From contig JAITVE010000391.1 of the NCBI GenBank assembly GCA_031285975.1, positions 1 through 5,228 of the forward strand: DNA of 5,228 nt, given 5' to 3'. The DNA comes from Candidatus Adiutrix sp. (lineage in GTDB: Bacteria; Desulfobacterota; Desulfarculia; Adiutricales; Adiutricaceae). The translations under genes and the position numbers were made by a program. The notes below the pieces were generated by a model that was not told the origin of the DNA, made no database searches, and worked only from the letters and a program-made list of their open reading frames with translations. This document shows, in pieces, positions 1-5,228 of the stretch (positions within the stretch are counted from its first letter, which is position 1; each line of letters starts with the position of its first letter).

Positions 1-1085
1 CCCCCGGCTCCGTGCTGGACGAAGCGGCCCGCACCCGCGCTTCCTCCATCTATCTGCCCGAGGGCAAATATCCCATGCTTCCGGCGGAACTGTCCGAAGG
101 CCTCTTAAGCCTGACCCCCGGCGACGTGAAACCGGCCTTCTCCTTTTTGGCCACCCTGGAAAAAGACGGCTCGGTGAGCGACTGCGAAATGGCTTCCAGC
201 CTCATCCGCGTTGACCGCCAGCTTTCCTTTGCCGAGGCCGACCAGAATATGGACGAAGATTCCGACCTCGTTGACCTCTGGGATTTGGCCCAAACCCTCA
301 TCGCCCGCCGCGAGGCCCAGGGCGGCCGCAACATCAACCTGCCGAAGCTGAACATCTATTTCCAGCCCGACGGCTCCCTGGGCGTGGGCCTCACCCAGTG
401 GGACACCCCGGCCAAAACCATTGTCGGCGAGTTGATGATTCTGGCCAACTACCTGGCCGCCGACCGCCTGCAAAAAAACGGCTGCCCCTGCCCCTACCGC
501 TACCAGGATAAATCCCGCGAGCCCGGCCCCCTGGAAACGGCGGCCCTGGCGGCGATGGCGGAGTCCCCGTCCCCCGACCTCGATTTGGCCCTGAACCTGG
601 CCGCCCGGCGGCGCACGGGCCGCTCGGGCTTGAGCTTCGCCCCGGCCACGCACCACGGCCTGGGTTTGCCGGTCTACACCGCCTTCACCGCGCCCATGCG
701 CCGCTATGTCGATTTGCTGGTGGCCCGCCAACTCCGGGCCCTGGCGGAAGACGGCCCGGCGCTGAACGACCAGGAGTTCATGCGCCTGGCCCTTCCGGCC
801 TACGAGTTGGGCCAGCAGATTCAAAAGATGCAAAATTTTCGCCAGCGCTACTGGCTCAACCGCCACCTGGCCGACAAGGTGGGGCAGAAATTTTCCGCCG
901 TGGTTTTCGAGCAGCGCGACTGGCACTTGCGTATTTGCCTCACCGATTATATGCTGGAGATGGATTTGTGGCTGCCCAAAGGCGACGGCGGCCGCCCCCC
1001 GGCCCTGTTCGGGAAGCGGCTGAACGTGAAACTGGCCTCCGTGCCCGCTGACGACGGCCTGCCGCGCCTGGAGGTTTTGCCGTGA
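1..1085 (+). CDS. RNB-domain exoribonuclease (RNase II/R family), 5'-truncated by the window edge
   Basis: This is the C-terminal 360 residues of a processive 3'-to-5' exoribonuclease that degrades RNA to nucleoside monophosphates in the cytoplasm. The reading frame is open to the first base. It begins inside the RNB domain (PGSVLDEAARTRASSIYLP, then PMLPAELSEGLLSL, a standard RNB segment), so the GTG at 12 is an internal Val codon, not a start. The catalytic Asp cluster must lie upstream. Visible family marks are GELMILANYLAADRL (about nt 426-470), which aligns with the conserved E-x-MI-AN helix, and YTAFTAPMRRYVDLL (nt 675-719). The latter matches the YT-FTSPIRRY-D-L motif that carries the catalytic-site Arg. 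About 75 residues follow, with spacing suggesting a small S1-like C-terminal domain, but S1 identity is not clear. The stop overlaps the next gene's GTG start. RNB membership is near certain; RNase II versus RNase R subtype is not decidable here. Confidence 0.93.
   Translation, partial: PGSVLDEAARTRASSIYLPEGKYPMLPAELSEGLLSLTPGDVKPAFSFLATLEKDGSVSDCEMASSLIRVDRQLSFAEADQNMDEDSDLVDLWDLAQTLIARREAQGGRNINLPKLNIYFQPDGSLGVGLTQWDTPAKTIVGELMILANYLAADRLQKNGCPCPYRYQDKSREPGPLETAALAAMAESPSPDLDLALNLAARRRTGRSGLSFAPATHHGLGLPVYTAFTAPMRRYVDLLVARQLRALAEDGPALNDQEFMRLALPAYELGQQIQKMQNFRQRYWLNRHLADKVGQKFSAVVFEQRDWHLRICLTDYMLEMDLWLPKGDGGRPPALFGKRLNVKLASVPADDGLPRLEVLP
1069..1075 (+). promoter_or_regulatory. Ribosome binding site supporting the GTG start of the DUF4416 gene
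   Basis: TGGAGGT lies 6 bases before the GTG at 1082, inside the end of the RNase gene. A strong Shine-Dalgarno at normal spacing selects this non-ATG start. Confidence 0.7.
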
Positions 1086-1615
1086 GCAGCATCACCGAAG
1101 CCCAGCCCGTCAAGCCTTTTGCCGCTATTTTTGCCCAAAATACCGCGGCTCTGGCCGAGGGGCTGATGGCCTTCAGCCGCATTATGGGCGAAGAGCCGGA
1201 TATTCTGAGCCCCGAGTTCCCGGTGGTGGAAACCGCCTATTATGAGAAGGAAATGGGGCCCGGCCTGCGGAAGGTCTACGCCTCCTGGCCCAGCCTGATG
1301 TCGCCGGAAAGCCTGGTGGATATCAAACTCCGGGCCATGGAGTGGGAGCAACAGAACGCGCCGGGCGGCCATCGCCGCTTCAACCTCGACCCAGGCTATA
1401 TTTTCAGCGGCGGCCTGGTGCTCTCCACCGCCAAGTTCCGGGGGCACCGGCTGCCCCTGGGGCGCGGAATATGGGGCGAACTGACCCTCAATTTTCACCA
1501 GGGCGGCTTCCTGTCCTTCCCCTGGACGTACCTGGACTACCAGCGGCCCGAAATTCAGGAATGGCTCATAACCATGCGGAAACGCTGCATGGCGGATTTG
1601 AACAAAAAGGCTTGA
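1082..1615 (+). CDS. DUF4416 family protein of unknown function
   Basis: The product is a 177-residue soluble protein with no signal peptide or membrane segment. It matches the DUF4416 family as I know it. The marks are TAYYEKEMGPGL (51-62), SPESLVDIKLRAMEWE (74-89), RRFNLDPGYI (98-107), LSTAKFRGHRLPLGRGIWGELTL (about 114-136) and PWTYLDYQRPE (147-157). The N-terminal 20 residues look variable. The function is unknown; conserved Tyr, Glu, Arg and Asp residues could form an active site, but this is speculation. The start is GTG, supported by a TGGAGGT site just upstream. GTG overlaps the RNase stop as GTGA (1082-1085), implying translational coupling to the exoribonuclease. yicC follows after 53 bases. 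From general knowledge, DUF4416 commonly neighbours yicC in Desulfobacterota, so a link to RNA metabolism is plausible but untested. Confidence 0.88.
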   Translation: MSSITEAQPVKPFAAIFAQNTAALAEGLMAFSRIMGEEPDILSPEFPVVETAYYEKEMGPGLRKVYASWPSLMSPESLVDIKLRAMEWEQQNAPGGHRRFNLDPGYIFSGGLVLSTAKFRGHRLPLGRGIWGELTLNFHQGGFLSFPWTYLDYQRPEIQEWLITMRKRCMADLNKKA

Positions 1616-1656
1616 TAATCTCGCTAATTTGACTCGGTTGCTCCGGCAGCCGGGCA

Positions 1657-1663
1657 TAAGGAG
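1657..1663 (+). promoter_or_regulatory. Strong ribosome binding site of yicC
   Basis: TAAGGAG lies 5 bases before the ATG at 1669. It is a near-perfect anti-16S match and fixes the yicC start, which agrees with the family N-terminus MIRSMTGFG. Confidence 0.8.
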
Positions 1664-1668
1664 ACGAC

Positions 1669-2544
1669 ATGATACGCAGCATGACCGGCTTTGGTTCGGC
1701 CTCCGGGGTTTTCGCCGGACGCACGCTGACGGTGGAGATAAAGAGCGTCAACAACCGCTTCCGCGAAGTGGTGACCAGAATGCCCAAAATCTGCGCCCCC
1801 CTGGAAGAGTCCATCAAAAAACAGGTGGCCGCCCGCCTGGAGCGCGGCCGGGTGGATTTGTGGGTGCAGCTCGACGACCGGGAATTGAAAAAAAAGGCCC
1901 TGCGCATTGATTTTGAATTCGCCGCCGAGTTGAAAAAACAGCTCACTGAGCTTAAAGAGCGGCTGGAACTCTCCGGCCCCGTCACCCTCGATCACCTGCT
2001 GAATTTGGGCGTGGTGAGCCAGGAGGAAGACAGCCCGGCCCTGGAAGATTTATGGGCCGCTCTCTCGCCTTTGGTGAATCAGGCTCTGGACGGCCTGGTG
2101 ACCATGCGCGAAGCCGAGGGCCGCAACCTGGCCGAAGATTTGGAAAAACGCCTGGCGCACCTTTCCGCCTGCAACCGCCGGGTGGAGGAGCTGGCCAGCA
2201 GCGCGCCGGACGTGCTGCTGGAAAAGCTGCAAATCCGCCTCTCGGAACTCGGGGCCGGTGTCAAGGTCGATCAGAGCCGCCTGGCCCAGGAAGCCGCGCT
2301 CCTGGCCGACCGCGTGGACATCACCGAGGAAGTGGTGCGCTTCGCCAGCCATCTGGCGCGCTTTGGCGACATTATTTCCGGCACTGAGGCCGCAGGCCGC
2401 CGCCTGGATTTCCTGCTTCAGGAAATGGGCCGCGAGGTCAACACCATGGGCTCCAAAGCCCAGGATTTGGAAGTCACCGGCCTGGTGCTGGACATCAAAG
2501 CCGAGTTGGAAAAACTGCGCGAACAGGTGCAGAATATAGAATAG
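1669..2544 (+). CDS. yicC: YicC family endoribonuclease (YloC homologue)
   Basis: The product is 291 residues, the normal family length. It starts with the hallmark MIRSMTGFG (1-9). The N-terminal YicC domain spans roughly 1-155 and includes LTVEIKSVNNRF (20-31) and LERGRVDLWV (57-66). The C-terminal DUF1732 domain spans about 205-291, with LADRVDITEEVVRFASHL (212-229), GRRLDFLLQEMGREVNTMGSK (243-263) and the typical end AELEKLREQVQNIE. In the QEM-NRE-NT motif the usual Asn is Gly254. Family members form oligomers that open and clamp RNA. E. coli YicC is reported to be an endoribonuclease that cooperates with an exonuclease in small-RNA decay. An RNB exoribonuclease two genes upstream fits an endo/exo partnership, but that is inference. 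An upstream RBS, TAAGGAG, gives a confident ATG. The next expected gene, remA, is displaced about 1 kb by the MBL gene. Confidence 0.96.
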   Translation: MIRSMTGFGSASGVFAGRTLTVEIKSVNNRFREVVTRMPKICAPLEESIKKQVAARLERGRVDLWVQLDDRELKKKALRIDFEFAAELKKQLTELKERLELSGPVTLDHLLNLGVVSQEEDSPALEDLWAALSPLVNQALDGLVTMREAEGRNLAEDLEKRLAHLSACNRRVEELASSAPDVLLEKLQIRLSELGAGVKVDQSRLAQEAALLADRVDITEEVVRFASHLARFGDIISGTEAAGRRLDFLLQEMGREVNTMGSKAQDLEVTGLVLDIKAELEKLREQVQNIE

Positions 2545-2548
2545 AGCA

Positions 2549-2577
2549 TTGTGCAATTTACCTGCCTTTAGTAAATT
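2549..2577 (+). promoter_or_regulatory. Weak sigma70-like promoter candidate for the MBL gene
   Basis: TTGTGC (2549-2554) and TAAATT (2572-2577) are separated by 17 bases, matching the consensus at 3/6 and 4/6. It sits directly after the yicC stop and is almost coincident with the 10-base inverted repeat, as expected of an operator-promoter overlap. The match is poor, so this is a suggestion only. Confidence 0.2.
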
Positions 2578-2580
2578 GCA
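2552..2580. repeat. Perfect 10-base inverted repeat with 9-base spacer (operator or hairpin candidate)
   Basis: TGCAATTTAC (2552-2561) and GTAAATTGCA (2571-2580) are exact reverse complements around CTGCCTTTA. The arms are AT-rich and no T-run follows on the plus strand (AAATACGC), nor after the stem on the minus strand. It is therefore not a typical terminator. It resembles a dimeric-repressor operator. I do not recognise the regulator, and none is encoded in the window apart from RemA. Confidence 0.6.
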
Positions 2581-2598
2581 AAATACGCAAACATCCGG

Positions 2599-2641
2599 GC
2601 GCTTTTCATTTCATGCAGACTACCTTGCAATAGAAAAGCGC
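2599..2641. repeat. 9-base inverted repeat with 25-base spacer in the MBL leader
   Basis: GCGCTTTTC (2599-2607) and GAAAAGCGC (2633-2641) are exact reverse complements, extendable outwards by two G-U pairs in RNA. The loop includes two TGCA words (2614-2617, 2626-2629) that could pair with each other. This would form a long imperfect stem in the transcript. Confidence 0.55.
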
Positions 2642-2650
2642 TTTCGCATC

Positions 2651-2698
2651 GGGGCATCCGGGGGCGGGCATGACAACAGCCGCTCCCAATACGGCCCC
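2651..2698 (+). other. Nested GC-rich hairpin in the MBL leader RNA
   Basis: The inner stem pairs GGGGGCGG (2660-2667) with CCGCTCCC (2680-2687), eight pairs including one G-U, around a 12-base loop. An outer stem pairs GGGGC (2651-2655) with GCCCC (2694-2698). It ends 15 bases before the start codon and 6 bases before the AGGA site. It is followed by ATAGTT rather than a U-run. It could influence translation initiation; it matches no riboswitch class that I recognise. Confidence 0.45.
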
Positions 2699-2704
2699 AT
2701 AGTT

Positions 2705-2708
2705 AGGA
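2705..2708 (+). promoter_or_regulatory. Short ribosome binding site of the MBL gene
   Basis: AGGA lies 5 bases before the ATG at 2714. It is weaker than the yicC and remA sites but favours 2714 over the in-frame TTG at 2549. Confidence 0.5.
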
Positions 2709-2713
2709 CAGAT

Positions 2714-3508
2714 ATGAAAATAACCGCCTTAGTCGAAAACCAATCCAGCGGCGAACTGAGCGCCAAGCACGGCTTGTCGCTGTATATTGAAACCCCCCGG
2801 CACAAAATGCTTTTTGACCTGGGGCCGGATAAAACTCTTTTTGACAACGCGCAAAAGCGTAACATAGATTTGTCAACTATTGATACTGTCATCATCTCCC
2901 ACGGCCACGTCGATCACGGCGGCGCGCTGGAACGTTTTTTGGAAGTCAATCACAGCGCCAAAATTTACGTGCAACGAAAAGCCTTTGAAGGGCATTTTTC
3001 GCAGTTTCTTTTCTGGAAAGTGAATATAGGCCTTACCGCCGCCCTGCAAAACCATCCGCAAGTCGTGCTGCTGGACGGTGATTACACGATTGACGAGGAA
3101 CTGGCCCTCTTCACCGTGGAAAACACGGCCAAATGCCGCTCCACTGTCAACGACTCCCTCTATAACGAGGCGGGCCGCGACGATTTCGCCCACGAGCAAA
3201 GCCTGATTCTCACCGAGGGCAGCGCGAAGGCCCTGATTATGGGCTGCGGCCATACCGGGGTGGTGAACATTCTGGAAAAAGCGGCGGCCTATAACCCGCA
3301 AATATGCGTGGGCGGCTACCACCTGTGCAGCCCCGTGATTAAGAAAACCGTTCCAGAGCAATTGCTTGGGAGCATCGCCGGGGAACTGGCCAAGTATGAC
3401 CTCCGCTATTACACCTGCCACTGCACCGGGCAGAAAGCCTACAAGTACCTGGCGGAGCGGCTGCCGAACATGCACTACCTGTCCTGCGGCGAGACCATAG
3501 AACTGTAG
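2714..3508 (+). CDS. Metallo-beta-lactamase-fold hydrolase, COG1237 (MJ0301-like) type
   Basis: The product is 264 residues, from the ATG in MKITALVEN. The strand-loop opening KITALVENQS, LSLYIETPRHKMLFDLGPD (21-39) and the metal motif SHGHVDHGG (62-70; His63, His65, Asp67, His68) define a binuclear-metal MBL fold. DFAHEQSLIL (157-166), GCGHTGVVNIL (177-187), GGYHL (200-204) and the late CHCTG (235-239) followed by LSCGETIEL match the COG1237 subgroup. Its members are often annotated as 7,8-dihydropterin-6-yl-methyl-4-(beta-D-ribofuranosyl)aminobenzene 5'-phosphate synthases. Real substrates of most bacterial members are unknown, so no reaction is assigned. There is no beta-CASP domain, so it is not an RNase J. 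No signal peptide is seen; it is cytoplasmic. Lower G+C (25/60 and 26/60 in two sampled lines) and five ATA Ile codons, against none in the RNB, gmk and methyltransferase genes, set it apart. This suggests later acquisition. It ends 34 bases before remA. Confidence 0.92.
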   Translation: MKITALVENQSSGELSAKHGLSLYIETPRHKMLFDLGPDKTLFDNAQKRNIDLSTIDTVIISHGHVDHGGALERFLEVNHSAKIYVQRKAFEGHFSQFLFWKVNIGLTAALQNHPQVVLLDGDYTIDEELALFTVENTAKCRSTVNDSLYNEAGRDDFAHEQSLILTEGSAKALIMGCGHTGVVNILEKAAAYNPQICVGGYHLCSPVIKKTVPEQLLGSIAGELAKYDLRYYTCHCTGQKAYKYLAERLPNMHYLSCGETIEL

Positions 3509-3542
3509 TTTTCGCTGTCAACAATCCGCCTGGGAGGGCCGT

Positions 3543-3881
3543 ATGTACCGCTTAATAAATGCCGGGTTCGGGAACATGGTGGCTTTGGGTGCCATTGTGG
3601 CCGTCATCTCCCCCAACTCCGCCCCGGCCAAGAGGTTGAAGGATGAAGCCCGCGACAGCGGCCGCCTGGTGGATATCACCCAGGGCCGCCGCACCCGCTC
3701 CATCATCATCACCGCAGCCAACCAGGTGTTCCTCAGTTCCGTGCAGGTGGAAACCCTGGCCGGCCGCTTTCAGCTGGAAGCCGAGCGGCCCCTGGAGCTG
3801 GCGGACGTGGACGCCGCCCCCAAACCCCCCAAGGGCGGCGCCTCCGCTGCGGGTATCTTGAAGACGACGCCAATTCTTTGA
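3543..3881 (+). CDS. remA: RemA-like DNA-binding regulator (DUF370) with a C-terminal tail
   Basis: The product is 112 residues; family members are usually about 85-95. Residues 1-75 carry the family signature: LINAGFGNMV (4-13), VISPNSAPAKRLKDEARDSGRLVD (21-44), QGRRTRSIIIT (47-57) and VFLSSVQVETLAGRF (62-76). In Bacillus, RemA is a ring-forming DNA-binding activator of biofilm-matrix and osmoprotection genes; the role in Gram-negative groups is not established. Arg49-Arg50 match the basic pair implicated in DNA contact. The Bacillus Arg18 position is Ala17 here by my hand alignment. Residues about 80-112 form a low-complexity Pro/Ala/Gly tail (APKPPKGGASAAG) not typical of the family. GGAGG (3533-3537) lies 5 bases before the ATG. 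The placement just before gmk is the conserved order. RemA proper versus a divergent paralogue cannot be decided. Confidence 0.9.
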   Translation: MYRLINAGFGNMVALGAIVAVISPNSAPAKRLKDEARDSGRLVDITQGRRTRSIIITAANQVFLSSVQVETLAGRFQLEAERPLELADVDAAPKPPKGGASAAGILKTTPIL

Positions 3882-3908
3882 TATGTAATGTAAAATGTCC
3901 TGAGAGCC

Positions 3909-3914
3909 AAGGAA
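3909..3914 (+). promoter_or_regulatory. Ribosome binding site deciding the gmk start
   Basis: AAGGAA lies 8 bases before the ATG at 3923. The frame is open back to a TTG at 3878, but that would add 15 unrelated residues and has no RBS. I therefore choose 3923. Confidence 0.65.
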
Positions 3915-3922
3915 CGCACATT

Positions 3923-4558
3923 ATGGACGAGCAACACAAACGCGGACGGCTTTTCGTCCTCAGCGCACCCTCGGGGGCCGGTAAATCGACTTTAGGGGAA
4001 ATTATCCGCCGCCGCCTGCCCGAGCTGGTCTATTCCGTGTCCTATACCACCCGGTCGCCGAGGCCGGGGGAGACCGACGGGGTGGACTATAATTTCGTTT
4101 CCCCCGAGCGTTTCCGCGAAATGATTGCCAACCGCGAGTTCCTGGAGTGGGCCGAAGTGTTCGGACGCTTCTACGGCACGGGCCGCCGCTGGGTGGAGGA
4201 AAAGCTGGCCGCCGGGTTCGATGTGCTGGCCGACCTGGACGTGGAAGGCGCGGCCTCCGTCCGGGCCGTGCGGCCGGAATCCACCCTTGTGTTCATGGCC
4301 CCGCCCACCGCCGGGGAACTGCGCCGCCGCCTCACCGCCCGCCGCACCGAATCGCCGGAGGAAACCGGCCTGCGCCTGGGCCAGGCCCGGCGCGAAATCG
4401 AGCGGCGGCATATGTATGATTTTTTATTAGTCAACGACGACCTGGCCCGCGCCGCCGACGAGTTTTTAGAAATCATCCAGCACGGGCGCGGCCGGGCCAT
4501 GAGCGACACGGAAGATTTCTGGCCCCAATTTTTTCGTGATGAGGCCTTGCCCCGATGA
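3923..4558 (+). CDS. gmk: Guanylate kinase
   Basis: The product is 211 residues, the standard size. It phosphorylates GMP to GDP with ATP in the cytoplasm, an essential step in GTP, dGTP and alarmone supply. The P-loop is APSGAGKST (15-23), with Ala in place of the more usual first Gly. The GMP-binding segment is SYTTRSPRPGETDGVDYNF (40-58). FLEWAEVFGRFYGT (73-86) supplies the Glu and Tyr contacts. ADLDVEGA (103-110) corresponds to the usual D-x-D-V-Q-G-A strand, with Glu instead of Gln. RRLTARRTESPEE is the lid with its R-x-TES. YDFLLVNDDLARAADEFLEII closes the fold. The start at 3923 has AAGGAA upstream. A 41-base AT-rich spacer separates it from remA, and its stop overlaps the next gene as ATGA. 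In many bacteria rpoZ follows gmk; here a methyltransferase does. Confidence 0.97.
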   Translation: MDEQHKRGRLFVLSAPSGAGKSTLGEIIRRRLPELVYSVSYTTRSPRPGETDGVDYNFVSPERFREMIANREFLEWAEVFGRFYGTGRRWVEEKLAAGFDVLADLDVEGAASVRAVRPESTLVFMAPPTAGELRRRLTARRTESPEETGLRLGQARREIERRHMYDFLLVNDDLARAADEFLEIIQHGRGRAMSDTEDFWPQFFRDEALPR

Positions 4559-5228
4559 ATCTTGACGCCGCCACCGCCGCAAAACTGGCCGCCTCCCTGA
4601 CCGCTGAAACCCCGGATTTGCTGCCCTATCTGCCCTACCTCCTGCAGGATTTATGGGTGCTGGGCACGCCGCCTGAAAGCGTGGAAAGTCTTGTGCGGGA
4701 ACATATCCCCGAGCCAGGCAGCCGCCGCTTCCTGGACTTGGGCTGCGGCAAGGGCGCGGTGGCCGTGCGCCTGGCCGAAGCCTTCGGGGCCGAAGTTGTG
4801 GGTGTGGATTTGATGCCGGAATTCATCGCCGAGGCCCGGGCCAAAGCCGAGGAATTTGATGTGGGCGGCCGCTGCCGCTTCCGCGTGGAAGACGTCAACG
4901 CAGCTGTGGAGCGCGAACGTGATTTCGACGCGGTGATTCTGGGCGCGGTGAGCGGCGTTTCAGACAGCGCGGCGGAGACCGTGGCCAAGCTTCTGCGCAC
5001 CGTCAAAACGGGCGGCTGGGTTATCATTGACGACGCCTACCTCACTTCCGCCGAAGCCCAGGTGCGCTATGTTCCCCAAACCACCCCCACCTGTGACGGG
5101 TGGCGCACAATTTTCGCCGCCTGCGGGGCGGAAGTGCTGGCGGATGGCGTGCGCGGCAAAGTGTCGCCGAACAAATGTTCCGCGAGTCGCTGGCTGGGCA
5201 TCATGCGTGAGGCGCATACGCTGGGTCT
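4555..5228 (+). CDS. Class I SAM-dependent methyltransferase, 3' end beyond the window
   Basis: The frame is open from the ATG at 4555 to the last base, giving 224 residues plus two bases of the next codon. The C-terminus is therefore missing or nearly so. Motif I is FLDLGCGKGAVAVRLAE (59-75), followed by the acidic strand VVGVDLMPEFIAEARAKA (81-98). VEDVN lies further on, FDAVILGAV marks motif IV, and LLRTVKTGGWVIIDDAYL is the typical post-IV strand. The N-terminus has LLPYLPYLLQDLWVLGTPPE (22-41), common in a group of small uncharacterised methyltransferases that act on unknown small molecules. Substrate cannot be assigned. ATGA overlap with gmk (4555-4558), with GAGG at 4541-4544, suggests translational coupling. 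Codon use and G+C match gmk, so it belongs to the host background. Confidence 0.9.
   Translation, partial: MNLDAATAAKLAASLTAETPDLLPYLPYLLQDLWVLGTPPESVESLVREHIPEPGSRRFLDLGCGKGAVAVRLAEAFGAEVVGVDLMPEFIAEARAKAEEFDVGGRCRFRVEDVNAAVERERDFDAVILGAVSGVSDSAAETVAKLLRTVKTGGWVIIDDAYLTSAEAQVRYVPQTTPTCDGWRTIFAACGAEVLADGVRGKVSPNKCSASRWLGIMREAHTLG

Larger units (their letters stand above)
2545..2713 (+). other. 169-base non-coding leader of the MBL gene, AT-richer and rich in inverted repeats
   Basis: This stretch separates yicC from the MBL start. The MBL frame is open back to a TTG at 2549. However, the 55 extra residues resemble nothing known, and the hydrolase fold clearly begins at 2714, so I treat this as leader. 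It holds a perfect 10-base inverted repeat (2552-2580), a second 9-base inverted repeat (2599-2641) and a nested GC-rich hairpin (2651-2698). G+C in 2581-2640 is 26/60, far below the flanking yicC. No U-run follows any hairpin, so I see no intrinsic terminator. The region could hold a promoter plus operator, a structured 5' UTR, or an insertion scar. Confidence 0.6.

Noticed and set aside
105..926. Long minus-strand open frame of 273 codons opposite the RNase gene
   Set aside because: It is antisense to a clear RNB domain. Its translation is Gly/Ala/Gln/Val-rich without family motifs, as expected from GC-rich codons read in reverse.
1641..1655. Hairpin from CCGGCAGCCGG near the yicC RBS
   Set aside because: The two 5-base arms are separated by one base, which cannot form a stable loop.
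947..1657. Minus-strand open frame of 236 codons opposite the DUF4416 gene
   Set aside because: It spans two real genes on the other strand, lacks motifs and has no convincing RBS.
1629..1660. Promoter before yicC starting from TTGACT (1629-1634)
   Set aside because: The -35 is good, but no TATAAT-like hexamer lies 16-18 bases downstream. The 53-base gap is more likely read through.
2651..2700. Intrinsic terminator after yicC
   Set aside because: The GC-rich hairpin is followed by ATAGTTAGG with no U-run, and it sits just before the MBL RBS.
2549..2713. N-terminal extension of the MBL protein from the TTG at 2549
   Set aside because: The 55 residues match no domain, contain the palindromes and have no RBS. 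MKITALVEN at 2714 is the natural fold start with AGGA upstream.
2714..3508. MBL protein as an RNase J/Z type nuclease, given its RNA-enzyme neighbours
   Set aside because: The GCGHTG, GGYHL and CHCTG motifs place it in COG1237. It has no beta-CASP or tRNase Z exosite region.

Overview
This is a dense, almost entirely plus-strand stretch of a bacterial chromosome carrying housekeeping RNA-metabolism and nucleotide genes. Most of it is GC-rich (sampled lines of the core genes reach about 70% G+C), with GCC/CTG-type codons and good Shine-Dalgarno sites. The order DUF4416 - yicC - remA-like (DUF370) - gmk is a conserved bacterial block. From general knowledge, DUF4416 next to yicC points to Desulfobacterota (the former Deltaproteobacteria), while yicC-remA-gmk is also the Firmicutes order. 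Desulfobacterota is a moderate-confidence inference; no rRNA or other marker is present to settle it.

Layout: (1) 1-1085, the 3' part of an RNase II/R-family (RNB) exoribonuclease that begins before the window. (2) 1082-1615, a DUF4416 protein whose GTG start overlaps the RNase stop by 4 bases. (3) 1669-2544, the endoribonuclease YicC, with a strong RBS. (4) 2545-2713, a 169-base non-coding leader that is AT-richer and contains several inverted repeats. (5) 2714-3508, a metallo-beta-lactamase-fold hydrolase of the COG1237 type. (6) 3543-3881, a RemA-like DNA-binding protein with an unusual C-terminal tail. (7) 3923-4558, guanylate kinase. (8) 4555 to the end, a class I SAM-dependent methyltransferase, overlapping gmk by 4 bases and cut by the window edge. 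It is open to the last base.

The genes probably form one or two operons: the RNase/DUF4416 and gmk/methyltransferase pairs look translationally coupled. The exoribonuclease and YicC suggest a shared RNA-turnover role, Gmk makes GDP, and RemA is a regulator. The MBL gene and its leader look like an insertion into the usual yicC-remA-gmk block: parts are only 42-43% G+C and they carry their own structured upstream region. That insertion is the most interesting part of the window. I saw no tRNA, rRNA, CRISPR array, transposase or convincing intrinsic terminator. No wholly new multi-gene system is evident.
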